Program-made: the position numbers and the translations under genes | DNA from: Telmatactis stephensoni | Taxonomy: Eukaryota; Cnidaria; Anthozoa; Actiniaria; Isophelliidae | NCBI GenBank assembly: GCA_029948255.1 | Contig: JALIZF010001567.1 | Location: 310,001-374,000, forward strand | Direction: 5' to 3' | DNA length: 64,000 nt | Shown here: piece by piece, positions 40,301 to 49,559 of the stretch | Numbering within the stretch: the stretch's first letter is position 1 | How the letters are laid out: every line of letters starts with the position of its first letter | Notes under the pieces: model-generated | Told to the model about the DNA's origin: nothing | Database searches by the model: none | Seen by the model: only the letters and a program-made list of their open reading frames with translations

Positions 40301-42301
40301 TATTAGTAATTTGAATAGCCTATTTTTAAACACATATTAGGATTAACATCAGATTTATATAGACACACTAGGATTGATATCAATTTCCGTTCCTTTGAAT
40401 TGGCAATGATCTTATAAGTCTAATTAGGGCTTCCTTTGAGGACCTATAGGTGATACACCTATCTAAGTCTAGCATAGTAATTGTCTACATCGATACATTT
40501 AAGATTAATATCGGTTTTCTTTATCTTTTTGAAGTGGCAACGTTCTGATGAAGTGGGAAACTCCAGTTATTACACACCTCTAACTTTATTGAAAATTAGA
40601 TCATAGTGATATATATAACATTAGCTTAGGACTAGTATCTTTTAGTACATAGGTTTTAAATTTTCCCACAGCATGTAGGTTACGTATACCACGCCCTACA
40701 GTACTGTTTAAGTAGTTTGCATATGGATGTATTTACTGCAAATAATAAAAATAAAAATGAAAACAAAACCTAAAGAATTTCAATAAAGAGTCAATAATAA
40801 TGATGATAATAATGATAATGATAATAATAATAACAATGTCTTTATTGTATAGTTAATAAACAGCTATACTTACTTCCCTTTCCCTTCCCTTTCCCCTCCC
40901 CCAGAGCCTGTTCACAGGCTAACCACTTACCAACACCTTACCAACTACTTACTGACACCTTACCAACCACTTACCAACACTCAAAAACAACTTACTGAAC
41001 CTTGCCAACCACTTACCAACCACTTAGCAACCCAACCACTTACTTGTTGATGCACTATATTTACGTTACGTTCCATATTACATTGTGGAGACTTTACAGA
41101 TTAGCAGTAGAAAAACTAAAAGAAATTACAAGGAAATGACAAGTCAAAAAATGAATACAATAATACAAAAGATTGGCTTTGTAACAAGATTTTACTAAGA
41201 ATGACAAAACACATATGTCGCGACGTTTCAAATAAAGACCCGCTTGAGAATAATGTTGAAGACATTGAAACGTTGCAAAATATGTGTTTTGTCATTCTTA
41301 GTAAAATAATACAAAAATAAAGAAAATATCAACTTACATCTGTGTGGTATGGTGATTGAAGACAAGTGAATAAATATTCAGTAAATGGAAAAAAAATATA
41401 CAAAAAGACACTAACGATGGAATGTGAAGACAATGAAACATGGACAACAATGATGGATAGGACAATAAACGTGATAAATAAAGTTCTTAATGCAGTAACA
41501 TTACTGACTGATCTTGCCAACCACTTACCAACACCTTGCCAACCACTTAGCAACCCTTACCAACCACTTACTGACACCTTACCAACCACTTGCTGACACC
41601 TCACCAACCACTTAGCAACACCTTACCAACCACTTAGCAACACCTTACCAACCACTTAGCAACCCTTAGCAACCACTTACTGACACAGCACCAATCGCTT
41701 ATTGACACCTTACCAATCACTTACTGACACCTTACAAACCACTTACTAACACCTTACAATTAAACCACTTACTGACACCTTACCAACCACTTACTGACAC
41801 CTTACCAACCACTTACTGACACCACAGTACCAATCTCTTATTGACACCTTACCAATGCCTTACTTTCCACTTGCTAAAACCTCTCTAACAATTGGAGCTA
41901 TCTCTACCTAATATATTAATAGATGCCATGTTAACTCTAGAGTGAGCCATCCAGCTAGTGGCCGTGTGCTGGAAGTGTTCACTGATCAACCAGGAATCCA
42001 GTTATACTCTGGTAATGGTCTTGATGGCAATGTTGGTAAAGGTGGATTGCACTACAAGAAGTATGGGGCTATTTGCTTGGAAACTGAGAACTGGCCTAAT
42101 GCTATTAATGAGGTATTAATGTGCTGTTGTTAATGAGGTTAAAACCATTTGTATCATCATCACTTTACTAACATTTTGAAATCATTTAAAATAATAGTTC
42201 TTTATCATGATTTTTTACAGCCAACCTTTCCAAACTGCGTTGTCCGCACTGGCAAAGAGTACACCCAGGAAAGTGCCTTTAAATTTTCTATTCAGTCATG
42301 A
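25873..42301 (+). CDS. GALM: Galactose mutarotase (aldose 1-epimerase)
   Basis: Eight exons join in phase: 25873-26087, 26366-26412, 27018-27172, 28363-28572, 28806-28887, 29146-29290, 41923-42112 and 42221-42301 (374 aa). GALM interconverts alpha and beta anomers of galactose and glucose. Family signatures: [31 protein letters not shown] (catalytic-region His), [16 protein letters not shown] (TNHSYFNL, active-site His), PPGYDHNMC, and [12 protein letters not shown] (catalytic Glu). From the first ATG the protein begins with a hydrophobic leader ([19 protein letters not shown]), signal-peptide-like and unusual for cytosolic GALM; an internal Met at 25945 would give about 350 aa, the normal size. 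An acceptor-like TTTTGTCTGCAG just upstream (ending 25862) hints at a 5' non-coding exon. Intron 6 is 12.6 kb and packed with transposons. Confidence 0.95.
27241..27530 (+). repeat. Intronic copies of the GALM exon 3 end and splice donor
   Basis: The last 21 nt of exon 3 plus its donor (GGCTTCAATAAGGTACATTA) recur at about 27251, 27347 and 27438. Each copy is followed by GTGATATGCATGA, GGCCTTGGGCCTG and a (TG)n run, period about 96 bp. Confidence 0.9.
28930..29140 (+). repeat. SINE fragment, same family as 58520-58885
   Basis: Plus strand: TCGACTTCTTTCC, GGAGCACTGATGG, CCGTCGGCTTCCTGGGAGAC and TATAGTGCTTTACC match the inverse of 58525-58690. The tRNA head is missing. In GALM intron 5. Confidence 0.75.
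29355..29560 (+). repeat. tRNA-related SINE
   Basis: The head GGCAGCATGGTCATGTGGTC carries a box-A-like motif. The body has CTTGACCATGCTTGAAAATAG and AGCCAACTGGTTTGGCTAC. It resembles a SINE class common in corals (recollection). In GALM intron 6. Confidence 0.6.
29608..29725 (+). repeat. Minisatellite ACCTTACCAACCACTTAC, left part
   Basis: Degenerate units of about 20-22 bp built from CTTACCAACCACTTACTGACAC. The array resumes at 40922, after the 11-kb insertion. Confidence 0.85.
30744..30802 (+). repeat. (TAA)n, 3' border of LINE 1
   Basis: A run of 19-20 TAA units. In the LINE's minus orientation this is an (ATT)n tail directly after AATAAAGTTTCC, a poly-A-signal-like motif. Confidence 0.95.
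30803..34287 (-). mobile_element. LINE 1: R4/Dong/NeSL-type retrotransposon
   Basis: A near-complete non-LTR element lying between two (TAA)n tracts. It has one long ORF, a 3' UTR of about 145 bp and a 5' UTR of about 130 bp. (TAA)n on both sides agrees with insertion into a TAA microsatellite, as known for Dong of the R4 clade. Clade is judged by domain order, not by a tree. Confidence 0.85.
30948..34154 (-). CDS. LINE 1 polyprotein: zinc fingers, RT, restriction-like endonuclease
   Basis: One open frame of 1068 codons. N-terminal Cys/His clusters ([18 protein letters not shown] and [20 protein letters not shown]) are nucleic-acid-binding fingers. RT boxes: [32 protein letters not shown] (box A), [18 protein letters not shown] (box B) and [12 protein letters not shown] (FADD box). 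C-terminally comes a CCHC-like [17 protein letters not shown], then the restriction-enzyme-like endonuclease: [20 protein letters not shown] (PD...ELT core) with distal [12 protein letters not shown]. This order (single ORF, fingers-RT-knuckle-REL) defines the R2/R4/NeSL/Hero group and not APE-type LINEs. No stop or frameshift seen, so potentially active. The true start may differ: the present Met precedes a hydrophobic stretch before the first finger. Confidence 0.9.
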   Translation of the reverse strand: MGYPSFLIIVFAGVVCSFCGQDFVSLGRHAWRCKERIHRAERPADGEKQMPNDTNPADNVPLIYYVKCCCGKLCKGNRGLKMHQRSCRVVLGLNDQLRADLHNNNTSADQESGDDNVNVPLINSGVPLIQPEDYSFPDIKQGINLPKTDDQWSTANEYFKSVLLLNLPITAQNLSSSIKLLNDTIYEYFCTNFGKVSQVIDKNLTNKYKDKSKQDLKKSLKALKQSNADITEIKYVSRLLRDKLQNKSPNDITDSVNHDYSIAKNFWGYVKKIFNKKDEILPSFSMEECYNYFARTLSSVNPTKVFNLPSWIPTLSDPVIPFNLEPPTYEQISIVIRKMKASGSPCPLDQLSIICFKRCPFLRTYLSQIIRTAWLTQSVPSEWKQACTILIHKKGNTNDPANFRPITLQSVPLKVFTSCLRNAIFNFLAANNFIEHEIQKGFTPGLSGTFEHTAQMAHIINKARIKQRSLVITLLDLKNAFGEVHHNLIQAVLDYHHIPDHIKFLIKSLYTDFQTSIITNDFRTPFIHVGRGVLQGDCLSPLLFNLCFNTFLQHIKSEKYRQFGFSLKFLNPIHWFQFADDAAVISGQESENQHLINRFIIWCQWSDMIIRVDKCITFGIKKLYTKSVQYLPKLLINGVLVPYVKMGDSFRYLGRFFDFNMSNYQHMSELTSLVQDLMNDIDMKPLLPKNKLLLYSRYVLSKLSWHFTVADISKTWIIENIDSIVNGFIRKWLDIPISGTLSNVFLERNKFGLNICPPSVKFIQCQTVLRNSLKKSRNDSIKDLWKSSSCHTNIQYDVYKSTKEVLKDFRSNQENKLLHHLTSQGFFFANVIKFSLSSVNSIWSSVQSNLPKNIYNFTIRYINNSLATRKNLFRWGSSQSPDCSFCLNPESLLHVVAGCQHYLERFTWRHDSILNFIATSLQPVINDRSSLYADVNGYSSPSIITGDTFRPDLLFLIHSKCLYVLELTVGFESNLCKNAMRKREKYKNLINDLSSDYRCVKFVNLSMSSLGVFSDECSTFLDMMNDIGIDKKQQLYIIRKTINLAIRATYYIFCCRNKIWNDPELLKS
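34288..34386 (+). repeat. (TAA)n between LINE 1 and LINE 2
   Basis: About 33 TAA units form the shared border of two LINEs in opposite orientation. Confidence 0.95.
35690..35870. repeat. One-arm fragment of the 18505-type palindromic MITE
   Basis: TTTGACCTTTCTGGCCTCTG, TTCCAACGATTTGAATATCTG and GGTTCCAGTCC correspond to the left arm of the element at 18505-18841. It lies at the RT-deletion junction of LINE 2. Confidence 0.75.
36585..36902 (+). repeat. In-frame 159-bp tandem duplication in the LINE 2 endonuclease
   Basis: [18 protein letters not shown]... to ...YKVKLITIV is encoded twice in succession (53 codons each). I noticed one base difference (H versus Y in NKHLDLL/NKYLDLL). The frame stays open through both copies. 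Confidence 0.9.
37034..37325. other. LINE 2 3' UTR
   Basis: AT-rich, with repeated ATGCATAAATATAGCAA motifs. No coding signal. Confidence 0.5.
37326..37371 (+). repeat. (TAA)n/(TTA)n between LINE 2 and LINE 3
   Basis: About six TAA units switch to about nine TTA units, making an inverted microsatellite at the border of two LINEs. Confidence 0.93.
37372..40796 (+). mobile_element. LINE 3: R4/Dong-type retrotransposon, 5'-truncated
   Basis: Same family as LINE 2 (matching N-terminal basic region and C-terminus) but keeping the RT. It lacks the Myb-like start. It is bordered by (TAA)-type repeats at 37326-37371 and 40797-40836. The 3' UTR is 40174-40796. Confidence 0.85.
37391..40173 (+). pseudogene. 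LINE 3 RT and restriction-like endonuclease, frameshifted
   Basis: The first frame (37391-about 37810: [20 protein letters not shown]...) and the main frame (about 37815-40173) are joined by a frameshift near 37810-37830. The main frame has RT boxes [32 protein letters not shown] (box A), [18 protein letters not shown] (box B) and [12 protein letters not shown] (YIDD). A CCHC knuckle follows ([18 protein letters not shown]), then REL endonuclease residues ([20 protein letters not shown], ...[20 protein letters not shown]). Single-ORF fingers-RT-REL order places it with R2/R4/NeSL. No 5' finger domain remains. Apart from the frameshift the frame is open for 757 codons, so decay is recent. Confidence 0.87.
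40797..40836 (+). repeat. Imperfect (TAA)n, 3' border of LINE 3
   Basis: TAATAATGATGATAATAATG-type run followed by ACAATGTCTTTATTG. Confidence 0.85.
40922..41045 (+). repeat. Minisatellite, middle part
   Basis: Continuation of the ACCTTACCAACCACTTAC array of 29608-29725, interrupted by the 11-kb block on the left and by a further insertion on the right. Confidence 0.85.
41185..41315. mobile_element. Small inverted-repeat element
   Basis: TTTTACTAAGAATGACAAAAC at about 41190 is inverted at about 41290-41312. Inner arms carry ACGTTTCAA/TTGAAACGT. It lies within non-repetitive DNA splitting the minisatellite (41046-41510). Confidence 0.7.
41510..41895 (+). repeat. Minisatellite, right part
   Basis: About 18 degenerate units of 20-22 bp (CTTACCAACCACTTACTGACAC), ending 28 bp before GALM exon 7. 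The array may sit within the branch-point/pyrimidine region of that exon. Confidence 0.88.
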
Positions 42302-43133
42302 AGAAATGGATAAAACTAAGTCAAACAGTGAAGCATCAAATGCATAAAAATAATAGTTCCAGAGATAAAATCAATATTTTTACCAGATTCAGTTTCTTGC
42401 TATCTGATTGATTAAGAACTGCAGCAAATAAGAGTCCATACCAACGGGCCATATTGTAGTTCGACAAGACATTACTTCTTTAATTTATGGTAAAAAACAA
42501 AATTACAATGGCTTTCTGTGGTATGGACTCTTATTTACCAACATTTTACTTCAACACATGGTCGGTTATACCTCGTGAGTCCATAACATTTTGACCATGT
42601 GTGACGTAAAATTTGGGTAAAAATGTGGTAAATTATTAATACAATTTAAGAAAATTCAATGGATACGATTTTTCATGTAAAAGTAATACAAACGAAACAT
42701 ATAATAATTTTCGATACAAGTGATAAAATGTGGCAAAATAATAAATATATGCTATTTTCTCAAACCCTTTGGATTATGTGAATCGTGTATTATTGTTGAT
42801 AACTTGCTATGCTGCCCGTTAAGGGTGCAGTGCTGTAGTTAGCTTGAGGAGAACCCTTTGCAATTTGACCGTGCCTCTCCTAAAGTAATTTTAAAAGAAT
42901 GTTGGAATGTTCTATCCCTAGACAGTTAAAGAATACGAAAAAAATTGATAATCTTTTCAGCAGATCCACAGAGATATAACCTCTACATTTAAAATTTTAC
43001 ATACAAAATTAAGGCTTAATATATTGGCCTTAAAAACTCGACGTTGGGAAATATATTTCTGATAACAAGGACATTTTATCATCTTTATTCATTAAGAAAC
43101 TCCATTATTACAAATGATATCAGTTTCGTGTTT
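42302..43133. other. Convergent intergenic region GALM / NDPK
   Basis: 832 bp between the GALM stop and the NDPK stop, holding both 3' UTRs. A short inverted pair AGAGTCCATACCA/TGGTATGGACTCT lies at about 42428 and 42521. No ORF of note. Confidence 0.6.
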
Positions 43134-46100
43134 TTACTCGGTGACAAAAGGGTTGCCAGACCAATCGACAATCTCAGACGCATCAAACCACATGGGGATT
43201 TCACGCTGGGCGGTTTCCAGGGAATCGCTTGCGTGCAAAACGTTCCTTTTGAAGAAAAAGGAAAGAACATTACCATTGCATGCTTACTGGAGTACAATGT
43301 TAATCCTATAAAGAGTGCTCATACCTGGAAATAGCTACCGAGTAGTCGCCTCTGATTGTACCAGGTGCAGAATCAGCCTGGGTAAAAAATCTTCATGTTA
43401 CAAATGCATGCATAGATATGACTTGTACATCACCTGGGTTCATGGGGTTTAGTAAGTAAGTAAGCCCGGGGGGGACTCCCTTATAAAAGGGGGCGGGGGT
43501 CCTCGTCGGAAGTTCTGAAAATGACCCCTATATAAGGGACCTGTATTGTGAGATGATGGGCGTGGCAGTGCTAAAATTTCACCCCTAAGAGGGACCAATC
43601 AATAACCTGTCATTTTGGTTCGGTTTCTCGTCATATACAAATCGTTTTGCCTTTTTGTAATTTATAGTGAATACTTTTATAAAATAATACATTGTTTTTC
43701 AATTCAATTATATTATTGGTATGTACATGTTTTTTGATTCAATTGAAATCAGTAGTACGTATACTAATTCATAGATTCAATTATAGAACAGGAACATTAA
43801 CGGGAATTTTTTGCGCATCTCGTTGAGCTTCATTGTATAGTTAAAGTTTCATTCGTGCAACTACATATGTCGTGTTTCTAGAACTGTGAAACATGCATTT
43901 AAGTCGTTTTCGTATGAGTGGAATGCCCCCCGGGTAAGTAAGTAACTTTATTTAACGAGAGGTTACACATAACAGTAATGATTAATTGATGACCCAGTCA
44001 GTTTATGGACTAATTTCGATGTTCGTTCAATTGGTAAGGCCATCCTCACTTATTTATCGTTTTCTATCGCGCGACTGACCCTTATTTTCAAAATTTAGAA
44101 AGAAATAATGAATCATTCAGCCAGCCAGTCAGTCAGTCAGTCAGTCAGTTAATCAATCACGAAGGATTCAAGCCGGACAAATTTGACATTTGTTAATTAG
44201 TAAACATATCGAACAATAAGTTCTTGTCAACAAAGTTTATTGTTTTTACGGTCTAACTTCTTGCAGATTTTTGTGTTTTCTGAGCATTTTGGTGCGGAAA
44301 CAAAACTAAAGGGTTTTCGCATTCGGGCTTCGTGATGTATGAAGGCTTTTTTATCGATTTTGGCCGTTTTTTTATCTTTTAGGCCAATTTTGAAAAATGA
44401 TTTTTAAACTGGATTAAAAAATCGCTTTGCCATGACACGACGAATAAAGAATTTCAAATTGCACGAGCTGGAGGCGAGTTCTTAATCTTCAACTGCACAA
44501 GTGATACTTTTTTTCAATAATTGATTTTCTTTTAATAATATGACCATCAAAATGCATGTGTGATGACGTCACTAGCGCGCGCATTTCAGTCAGTCAGTCA
44601 ATCCTCTACTTTTTCACCTTTTTCACGCTAAAGTCGTCCCTTTGTAACCAATTAAAATATGGCGAGTTCTGATGCTTGGTAATGTATACAACAAAAGAAC
44701 CGAGAAAGTTTTTCATTTTTGGTTTTTGACCTCGCCTTTTTTGCACAGTGATTCCGCCTTTTTGCACAGGGATTTGAAAACAATCATCAAGTAACCGACC
44801 AATCACAATCGAGAATTTTTGATGGTCATATTATTTGAATCGTAACACCATATAACCTGTAACAAAGCTCAATAAGGCCTCGCAGCCGGCTTATTATGGT
44901 AAGTTATTTTTTAAAATAGTCTGGATCGAACACAAATTTGCTGAACGAAACCTAAAAAGCTAAGCACGATGTACAAAGTTTTTTTAATCCCTGCATGCGT
45001 TGTCAGCGTGCAAGTAAACTGGTGCGCGGACTGGGGACTGGTATACGCAATACCGGCCCTTTTTTCTGCCCTGTCTTTCCCTACCAATATTTTACATTAT
45101 TTATATATCTTATTTTATTGGTCCTACAAAAACGTGTCCTCAGATTCATTTTCTTCAAAAAGCCCAGAGAAAGCGCCATCCCACTTTTCATAGAAACTAA
45201 CATTTTACCAGTTACTCTGCTATATTTAGAATCTTTATCTCAAGTAATGTATGACGCTGTCCATAACAGAGCTCCAGCTAATATCTGTAATATGTTTATA
45301 CCTATTGAGAACATTCATCCATATAATACTCGATCATCATCGTCTGGCAATATCTATTTCTGAAACCCTCTAGAATAAATCTTCAAAAGAACTCGCTTTC
45401 AAGAATAGGCGTAAAACTATGGAATCGGATCCCAGAAAATATAAGAAATCTTCCGAAATCGCTTTTCAAAAAAGAATTTAAGAAAATCTTGCTTAGAAGA
45501 TTGAAAGCAGAAGGTTACTATTTGGATGTATCGAAATTATAATTGGTGCCTTCCTATTTTCCTATTTTCTTATTTCCTTCTCAAACAATTCCAATTTCTA
45601 AATTTATTGCTGTAGCAGTATATCCCAATTCCTAAGCCTGAAAATCATTGTGCTCAGAGAAACGACGGATTATACTCTACTAGCATTCTTAAAGTTTATT
45701 CCTACTCTTCCCCCGACACAATATTCGATTTAACTTAATTATTTTTTAGCTTCTAGTTTTCCCCCTTTCATTTTCTTTTCTAGTTATTATTCCTAATGAT
45801 ATTAAGACAACTTTAGTAACTTGTAAATATTGTAATATCATTGTAAAATATTTGTAGATTTGTGCTTCTCTTATACTTTAAATCTCATCTTGCCTAGACT
45901 AGATTTTTCTATTTGCAGGTTAGATGAATTAATGTAAACTATTCAGTAATTTGTGTAAATAAACTTGAAACTTGAAACATTTTATTTTGGGCGACCGACC
46001 GGCCTACTCACGTGTGATCTTAGGGAAAGGACAAAAAATGAACAGTGAGGATGGCCTAAAAGCGAATGACCAATTGCATAAACATACACATCCATACTCC

Positions 46101-47180
46101 TTCTGTTAGAACAATGATCATTGTTTTGAAACAATAAGATGACATTTGACTAAAAGCGTTTTATTTATTAGACCCCTAGAGTCTGTAGTTTGTAACGTGT
46201 TATCAACTTACAGGGTTTGTTTCGCCCATCATTTTTCTGATTTCCTTTACTACTCCTTGGCCTTCCATAACCTGAACACAATTGAAATGTTAAAACTTGA
46301 GAGGTAAAGACGATCGCAGATTCAAATTAAACAACTGATAAATATGTTTATCGTCATAACATTTGACCTTGTGAATACACTTTATGATCCAAGAATCGAA
46401 TTTTTTGGATTTAAATAATTATTTGAGATGAAAATGCGCACTTGTGCGCAAGAATTGCATTTTGGGACGTTTTGTAAAACATAATTGTTAGTTAGTACGT
46501 ACCATTGCAGCGGCTGGTCCTGTTGACATAAACTTGCACAATCCAGGATAGAAAGGTTTCGATTCCAGTGCCTTGTACTGGTTCTTGTAGAAGTCCTCAG
46601 TTTGCTGCAATTGAGGACACACAATATCAGTTCTACAAATTTCAATTTCAAAGGGCGTTCTGGTAGCACCCCCAACTGAGTATCTCAGTTTGATGCACGT
46701 AAATTTAGTTCGTTACTTTGATAAAAACTGTGTGTAGCTTTAGTTTGTAATCTAAGCAGCTGTAAAACTCAACACATGCCAAGTTAAAGCCGCATATTGA
46801 CATTTCATTTTGAAGAATTGCGTATTTAACAGCATTATTAGCACACAGATTATTTTATCAATTGTAACAGTAATAATATAATATAATTGTATAAATGGCT
46901 GTAATGGTGTATCAATGAACATTTTCAAAAAGGAAACATAAAATTAAAATGTATCTGAAAATACTGGTAGCACTTTTACACAATTTTAAAAAACGGTCAC
47001 TAGAAACATTTACCTAACATACTGATGATAGTTTAGGGCGTTGGTTACACAATTTACCTTCTTGAATTTCATGGCAACAATTTTGAATCCTTTCTGTTCA
47101 AAGCGTCGAATGACTTCTCCAACAAGACATCTTTGTACACCGTCAGGTTTTACCATGACAAGAGTGCGTTCAGCCGCCAT
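43134..47180 (-). CDS. NME: Nucleoside diphosphate kinase (NDPK, group I-like)
   Basis: Five exons on the minus strand in phase: 47180-47058, 46604-46503, 46271-46212, 43377-43325 and 43245-43134. They total 450 nt, 149 aa, the standard NDPK length. It transfers the gamma-phosphate from ATP to NDPs through a phosphohistidine. Signatures: [20 protein letters not shown] (start), [47 protein letters not shown] and the active-site NVLHASDS (His), ending [18 protein letters not shown]. It looks like a cytosolic NME1/2-type protein without extensions. Intron 4 (43378-46211) carries a LINE fragment and MITEs. The last exon is small and was separated by a weak AAAAG acceptor. Tail to tail with GALM. 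Confidence 0.93.
43465..43934. mobile_element. 470-bp element with CCCGGGGGG ends
   Basis: The left end is CCCGGGGGGGACTCCC and the right end GGAATGCCCCCCGGG. GTAAGTAAGTAA flanks both sides (43452-43463, 43934-43945), either a target duplication or a split microsatellite. Non-coding. A fragment of the same family is at 20517-20640. In NDPK intron 4. Confidence 0.75.
43935..44010 (-). repeat. Truncated retroposon 3' end
   Basis: Minus strand GTGTAACCTCTCGTTAAATAAAG followed by (TTAC)n looks like a LINE/SINE tail, into which the CCCGGGGGG element jumped. Confidence 0.55.
44534..44836. mobile_element. 303-bp MITE
   Basis: AATAATATGACCATCAAAA at 44534 is inverted at 44817-44836. The inner part includes a (CAGT)n patch and no coding function. 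In NDPK intron 4. Confidence 0.65.
44990..45976 (+). pseudogene. LINE 3' fragment (L2/CR1-like)
   Basis: Plus frames read [40 protein letters not shown] and, after a frameshift, [20 protein letters not shown]...FKKILLRRL, the C-terminal end of an L2/CR1-type RT protein. A TTGAAACTTGAAAC tail at about 45965 marks its 3' end. In NDPK intron 4. Confidence 0.8.
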
Positions 47181-47974
47181 TTTTACTACAGCACTGGAAT
47201 AAATCGTTGTTTAGGGTTCACTTTCTTCAATAAACCTAAAACTCCACCTAAAACACTGCCTTTTGTCGGCTTGGATAGTATGTCCCATGGTCCTGTGCGA
47301 GCTACAAGTTCAGCCAATAGCAACACGTCGCCATAAGTCAAATGTCAACGTGATTGTAGCGTTGTGATTGGTTAAAAGCAAAGTTAGAATCGTATTTAGT
47401 TTACTGTTCGTATTATAAGACAGAATTTAACAACTCAGGGGAAGATAAGCTTGCTCGTTGTATTAATTATTAGTTATCTTTATCGAGTACAGATTTCTAC
47501 TTAAAATCAGTTTACAAATAAGTCAACACTAAGTAACATATTGATGGAATATAAATAAACCGATTATACGCCATATTTGTATGTGTTGGTATGTTTTGGT
47601 TATTCTTTAAAAGGTCACTCTATTCTACTTCAAACAATAACAACGGTTTAGTCAAAATCGCGTAGTATTATTCATTACCAATAGTAGGTTAAAGATTATT
47701 CAAGACTAGCTGAGCTATAGTTTGGTAGTTATTCCATTGGAAAGACCTAGTTCCAGCAAGACTTAGTTATCAAATAGTCCTTTTATTCAGTAGTGATTAA
47801 TTGGATATAAGCCTCTAGGGTGGAATTTTAATTTGATACCATTCGTCTGTCTTGAGTCTGGATTTTCAGTTCTTTAAATCATTTTTAATGTAATTCTATA
47901 CTGAACCTATGAAATCTTTTTATATATGCTTATATACACTGATCATAAGAAGCAACATGACATTAAAGCAAAGA
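47181..47974. other. 5' flank of NDPK, no gene seen
   Basis: Holds the presumed NDPK promoter (first about 200 bp) and AT-rich sequence. No TATA box at a convincing distance and no conserved ORF. Confidence 0.5.
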
Positions 47975-48945
47975 ATACGTAACGCATGGTACGTACCGCA
48001 TCATGATGTAACGTACGGGCGTATCATATTCTAACGTATGGTATCGTAACTCATCCTCACTGATAAAATGGCAGCCTGCGTAGCTGGAGAGGTGGCCACG
48101 CAGGCTAATGAAATAGCCGCTCATTGTCTCGGCTGTGTTACGATATAGGGGACGCGACTTTGCCGAGGAGAGAAAGCACGTCGCCGAAGGGGAGGTGGGA
48201 AGGTCAAAATAGTCTTTTCTACGCGAGCTCTCCCGGCGTCACTTGTGAAAGAGGTCAAAGCAGGAACTTGACTTGGACGTCTCTGGGGACATTACGGCGT
48301 GCAACCGGAAAAACGAGGTACTGGTTGAGCCTTAACTACGTCCCATGATCGGGCATAGGGGCAAATCGCGATCCTTTTACCAGTGAGAATAGAAACGTAT
48401 CGTATAACGTTGTTTTGTACCGTATCATATCATTACGTCCCGTATCATGTCGTAACGTATGGTACGTAATGTAACGTACCATATCCTGTTGTTTCGAACC
48501 GTATAACGTTTTAACGTATTGTACCGTATTGCAACGTACCGCATTATTACGTATCATGTTGTGACGTTCCGTTCTATATCACAACGCACCGTATTGTATT
48601 GCAACGTGCCGCATCATTACGTACCGTATCACAGGCTCGTAACATGGTATATGGGATCAGGGATCAAGCCCCAAATTATAGCCAGGATCAGGGATCAGAG
48701 ACCAGTGCTCAGGGATCAAATGGTTGGGATTGAGGATCAGAAACATTGGGTCAGGATCAGGGATCAGCTCAGTATTTTGCACCAAGGATTAGGGATCAAA
48801 AATTTCTAAAAATATGGACTCAGGGATCAAAATTTCCGTAAAATCCCGGGATCAGTGAGACAAAAGTATACCATGTTACGAGCCTGGTATCATGTTGTGA
48901 CGTTCCGCTCTATATTATAACGCACCGTATTGTATTGTAATGTAT
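47975..48945. repeat. Degenerate GTAACGTACCGTATCAT repeat tract
   Basis: Short units mixing CGTATCATG, TAACGTA and CGTACCG recur at 47975-48050, 48390-48631 and 48887-48945. The tract is interrupted by a GC-rich insert (about 48068-48380) and a MITE. Strongly mutated, no coding function. Confidence 0.75.
48632..48886. mobile_element. 255-bp MITE with 6-bp target duplication
   Basis: Ends CAGGCTCGTAACATGGTATA and inverse TATACCATGTTACGAGCCTG. GTATCA flanks both sides (48626-48631, 48887-48892). The inside has GATCAGGGATCA repeats. The 6-bp duplication is less usual; the superfamily is not assigned. Confidence 0.85.
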
Positions 48946-49089
48946 ACTCGGTAAAATATTGCTAGAAAGCCTAGCATCAGTTCCAAAACTACAAATTCGG
49001 TTTTACGTTTGTTTATGAAAATAAAATTATACTTAAAGTCCAATTATTCACTTCTGATCATTAAGTTCATCATTTAGTGTATTTTTCTA

Positions 49090-49355
49090 GGATCTTAACA
49101 TGTCTTTGTCGGCTGCAAATATAACAGCGTCGTCGGCATATAATAATATATTACACTTGTTGATAACAGCAAGTAGGTCATTGATGAAAAAAGCGCAAAC
49201 AGTAACGATCCAAGAATTGAGCCTTGAGGCACACCAAATGCAATCTCACAGGGGTCAGATAAAGTACTTTGGACTGTCACCACTTGTCTCCTGTCAATGA
49301 GATAATCCAGAGATAATCTGGAGATAATCTTTGAACCACGCAAGCTCTGTTCCAC
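49090..49355 (-). pseudogene. LINE reverse-transcriptase fragment
   Basis: Minus frame DYLIDRRQVVTVQSTLSDPC and FGVPQGSILGSLLFALF (RT box B), then after a frameshift LLYADDAVIFAAD (box C). Truncated on both sides. Confidence 0.8.
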
Positions 49356-49559
49356 TAACTAAAATATCCAACCAGAGCAACAAAAGTACAAACAGATAAA
49401 TTTACCACAGACTAAACATTTTTGGCTTGGCCCATAAGTTAACTTTTGTTTAAAGAACATTTTTAAATGTATTAGTTAGTTGCAGTTTTGATATGATTTT
49501 GACACTTGCATGGTATTTTATCCGCCATATTAGCGACACTACCATGGCGGCACTATACA

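Larger units (their letters stand above)
29726..40921. mobile_element. DNA transposon interrupted by three LINEs
   Basis: The left end is TAGCCTGTGAACAGGCTCT (29726) and the right end its inverse (to 40921). Both are followed inward by purine/pyrimidine-biased blocks (GGGGAAGGGGAAGGG and inverse). The flanking minisatellite gives ACCACTTAC on both sides, a possible 9-bp duplication that array repetition makes uncertain. A second inner inverted pair (AGCATCCTTTGGAGAAAACC at 29825, inverse at 30690) shows the original element was about 1.1 kb. LINEs later entered its right arm at (TAA)n. Confidence 0.75.

Noticed and set aside
43044..43334. 96-codon plus ORF downstream of GALM
   Set aside because: It is the antisense shadow of NDPK exons 4 and 5.
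48124..48348. 74-codon plus ORF
   Set aside because: It falls in a GC-rich insert in a degenerate repeat tract, with no domain and no splice context.
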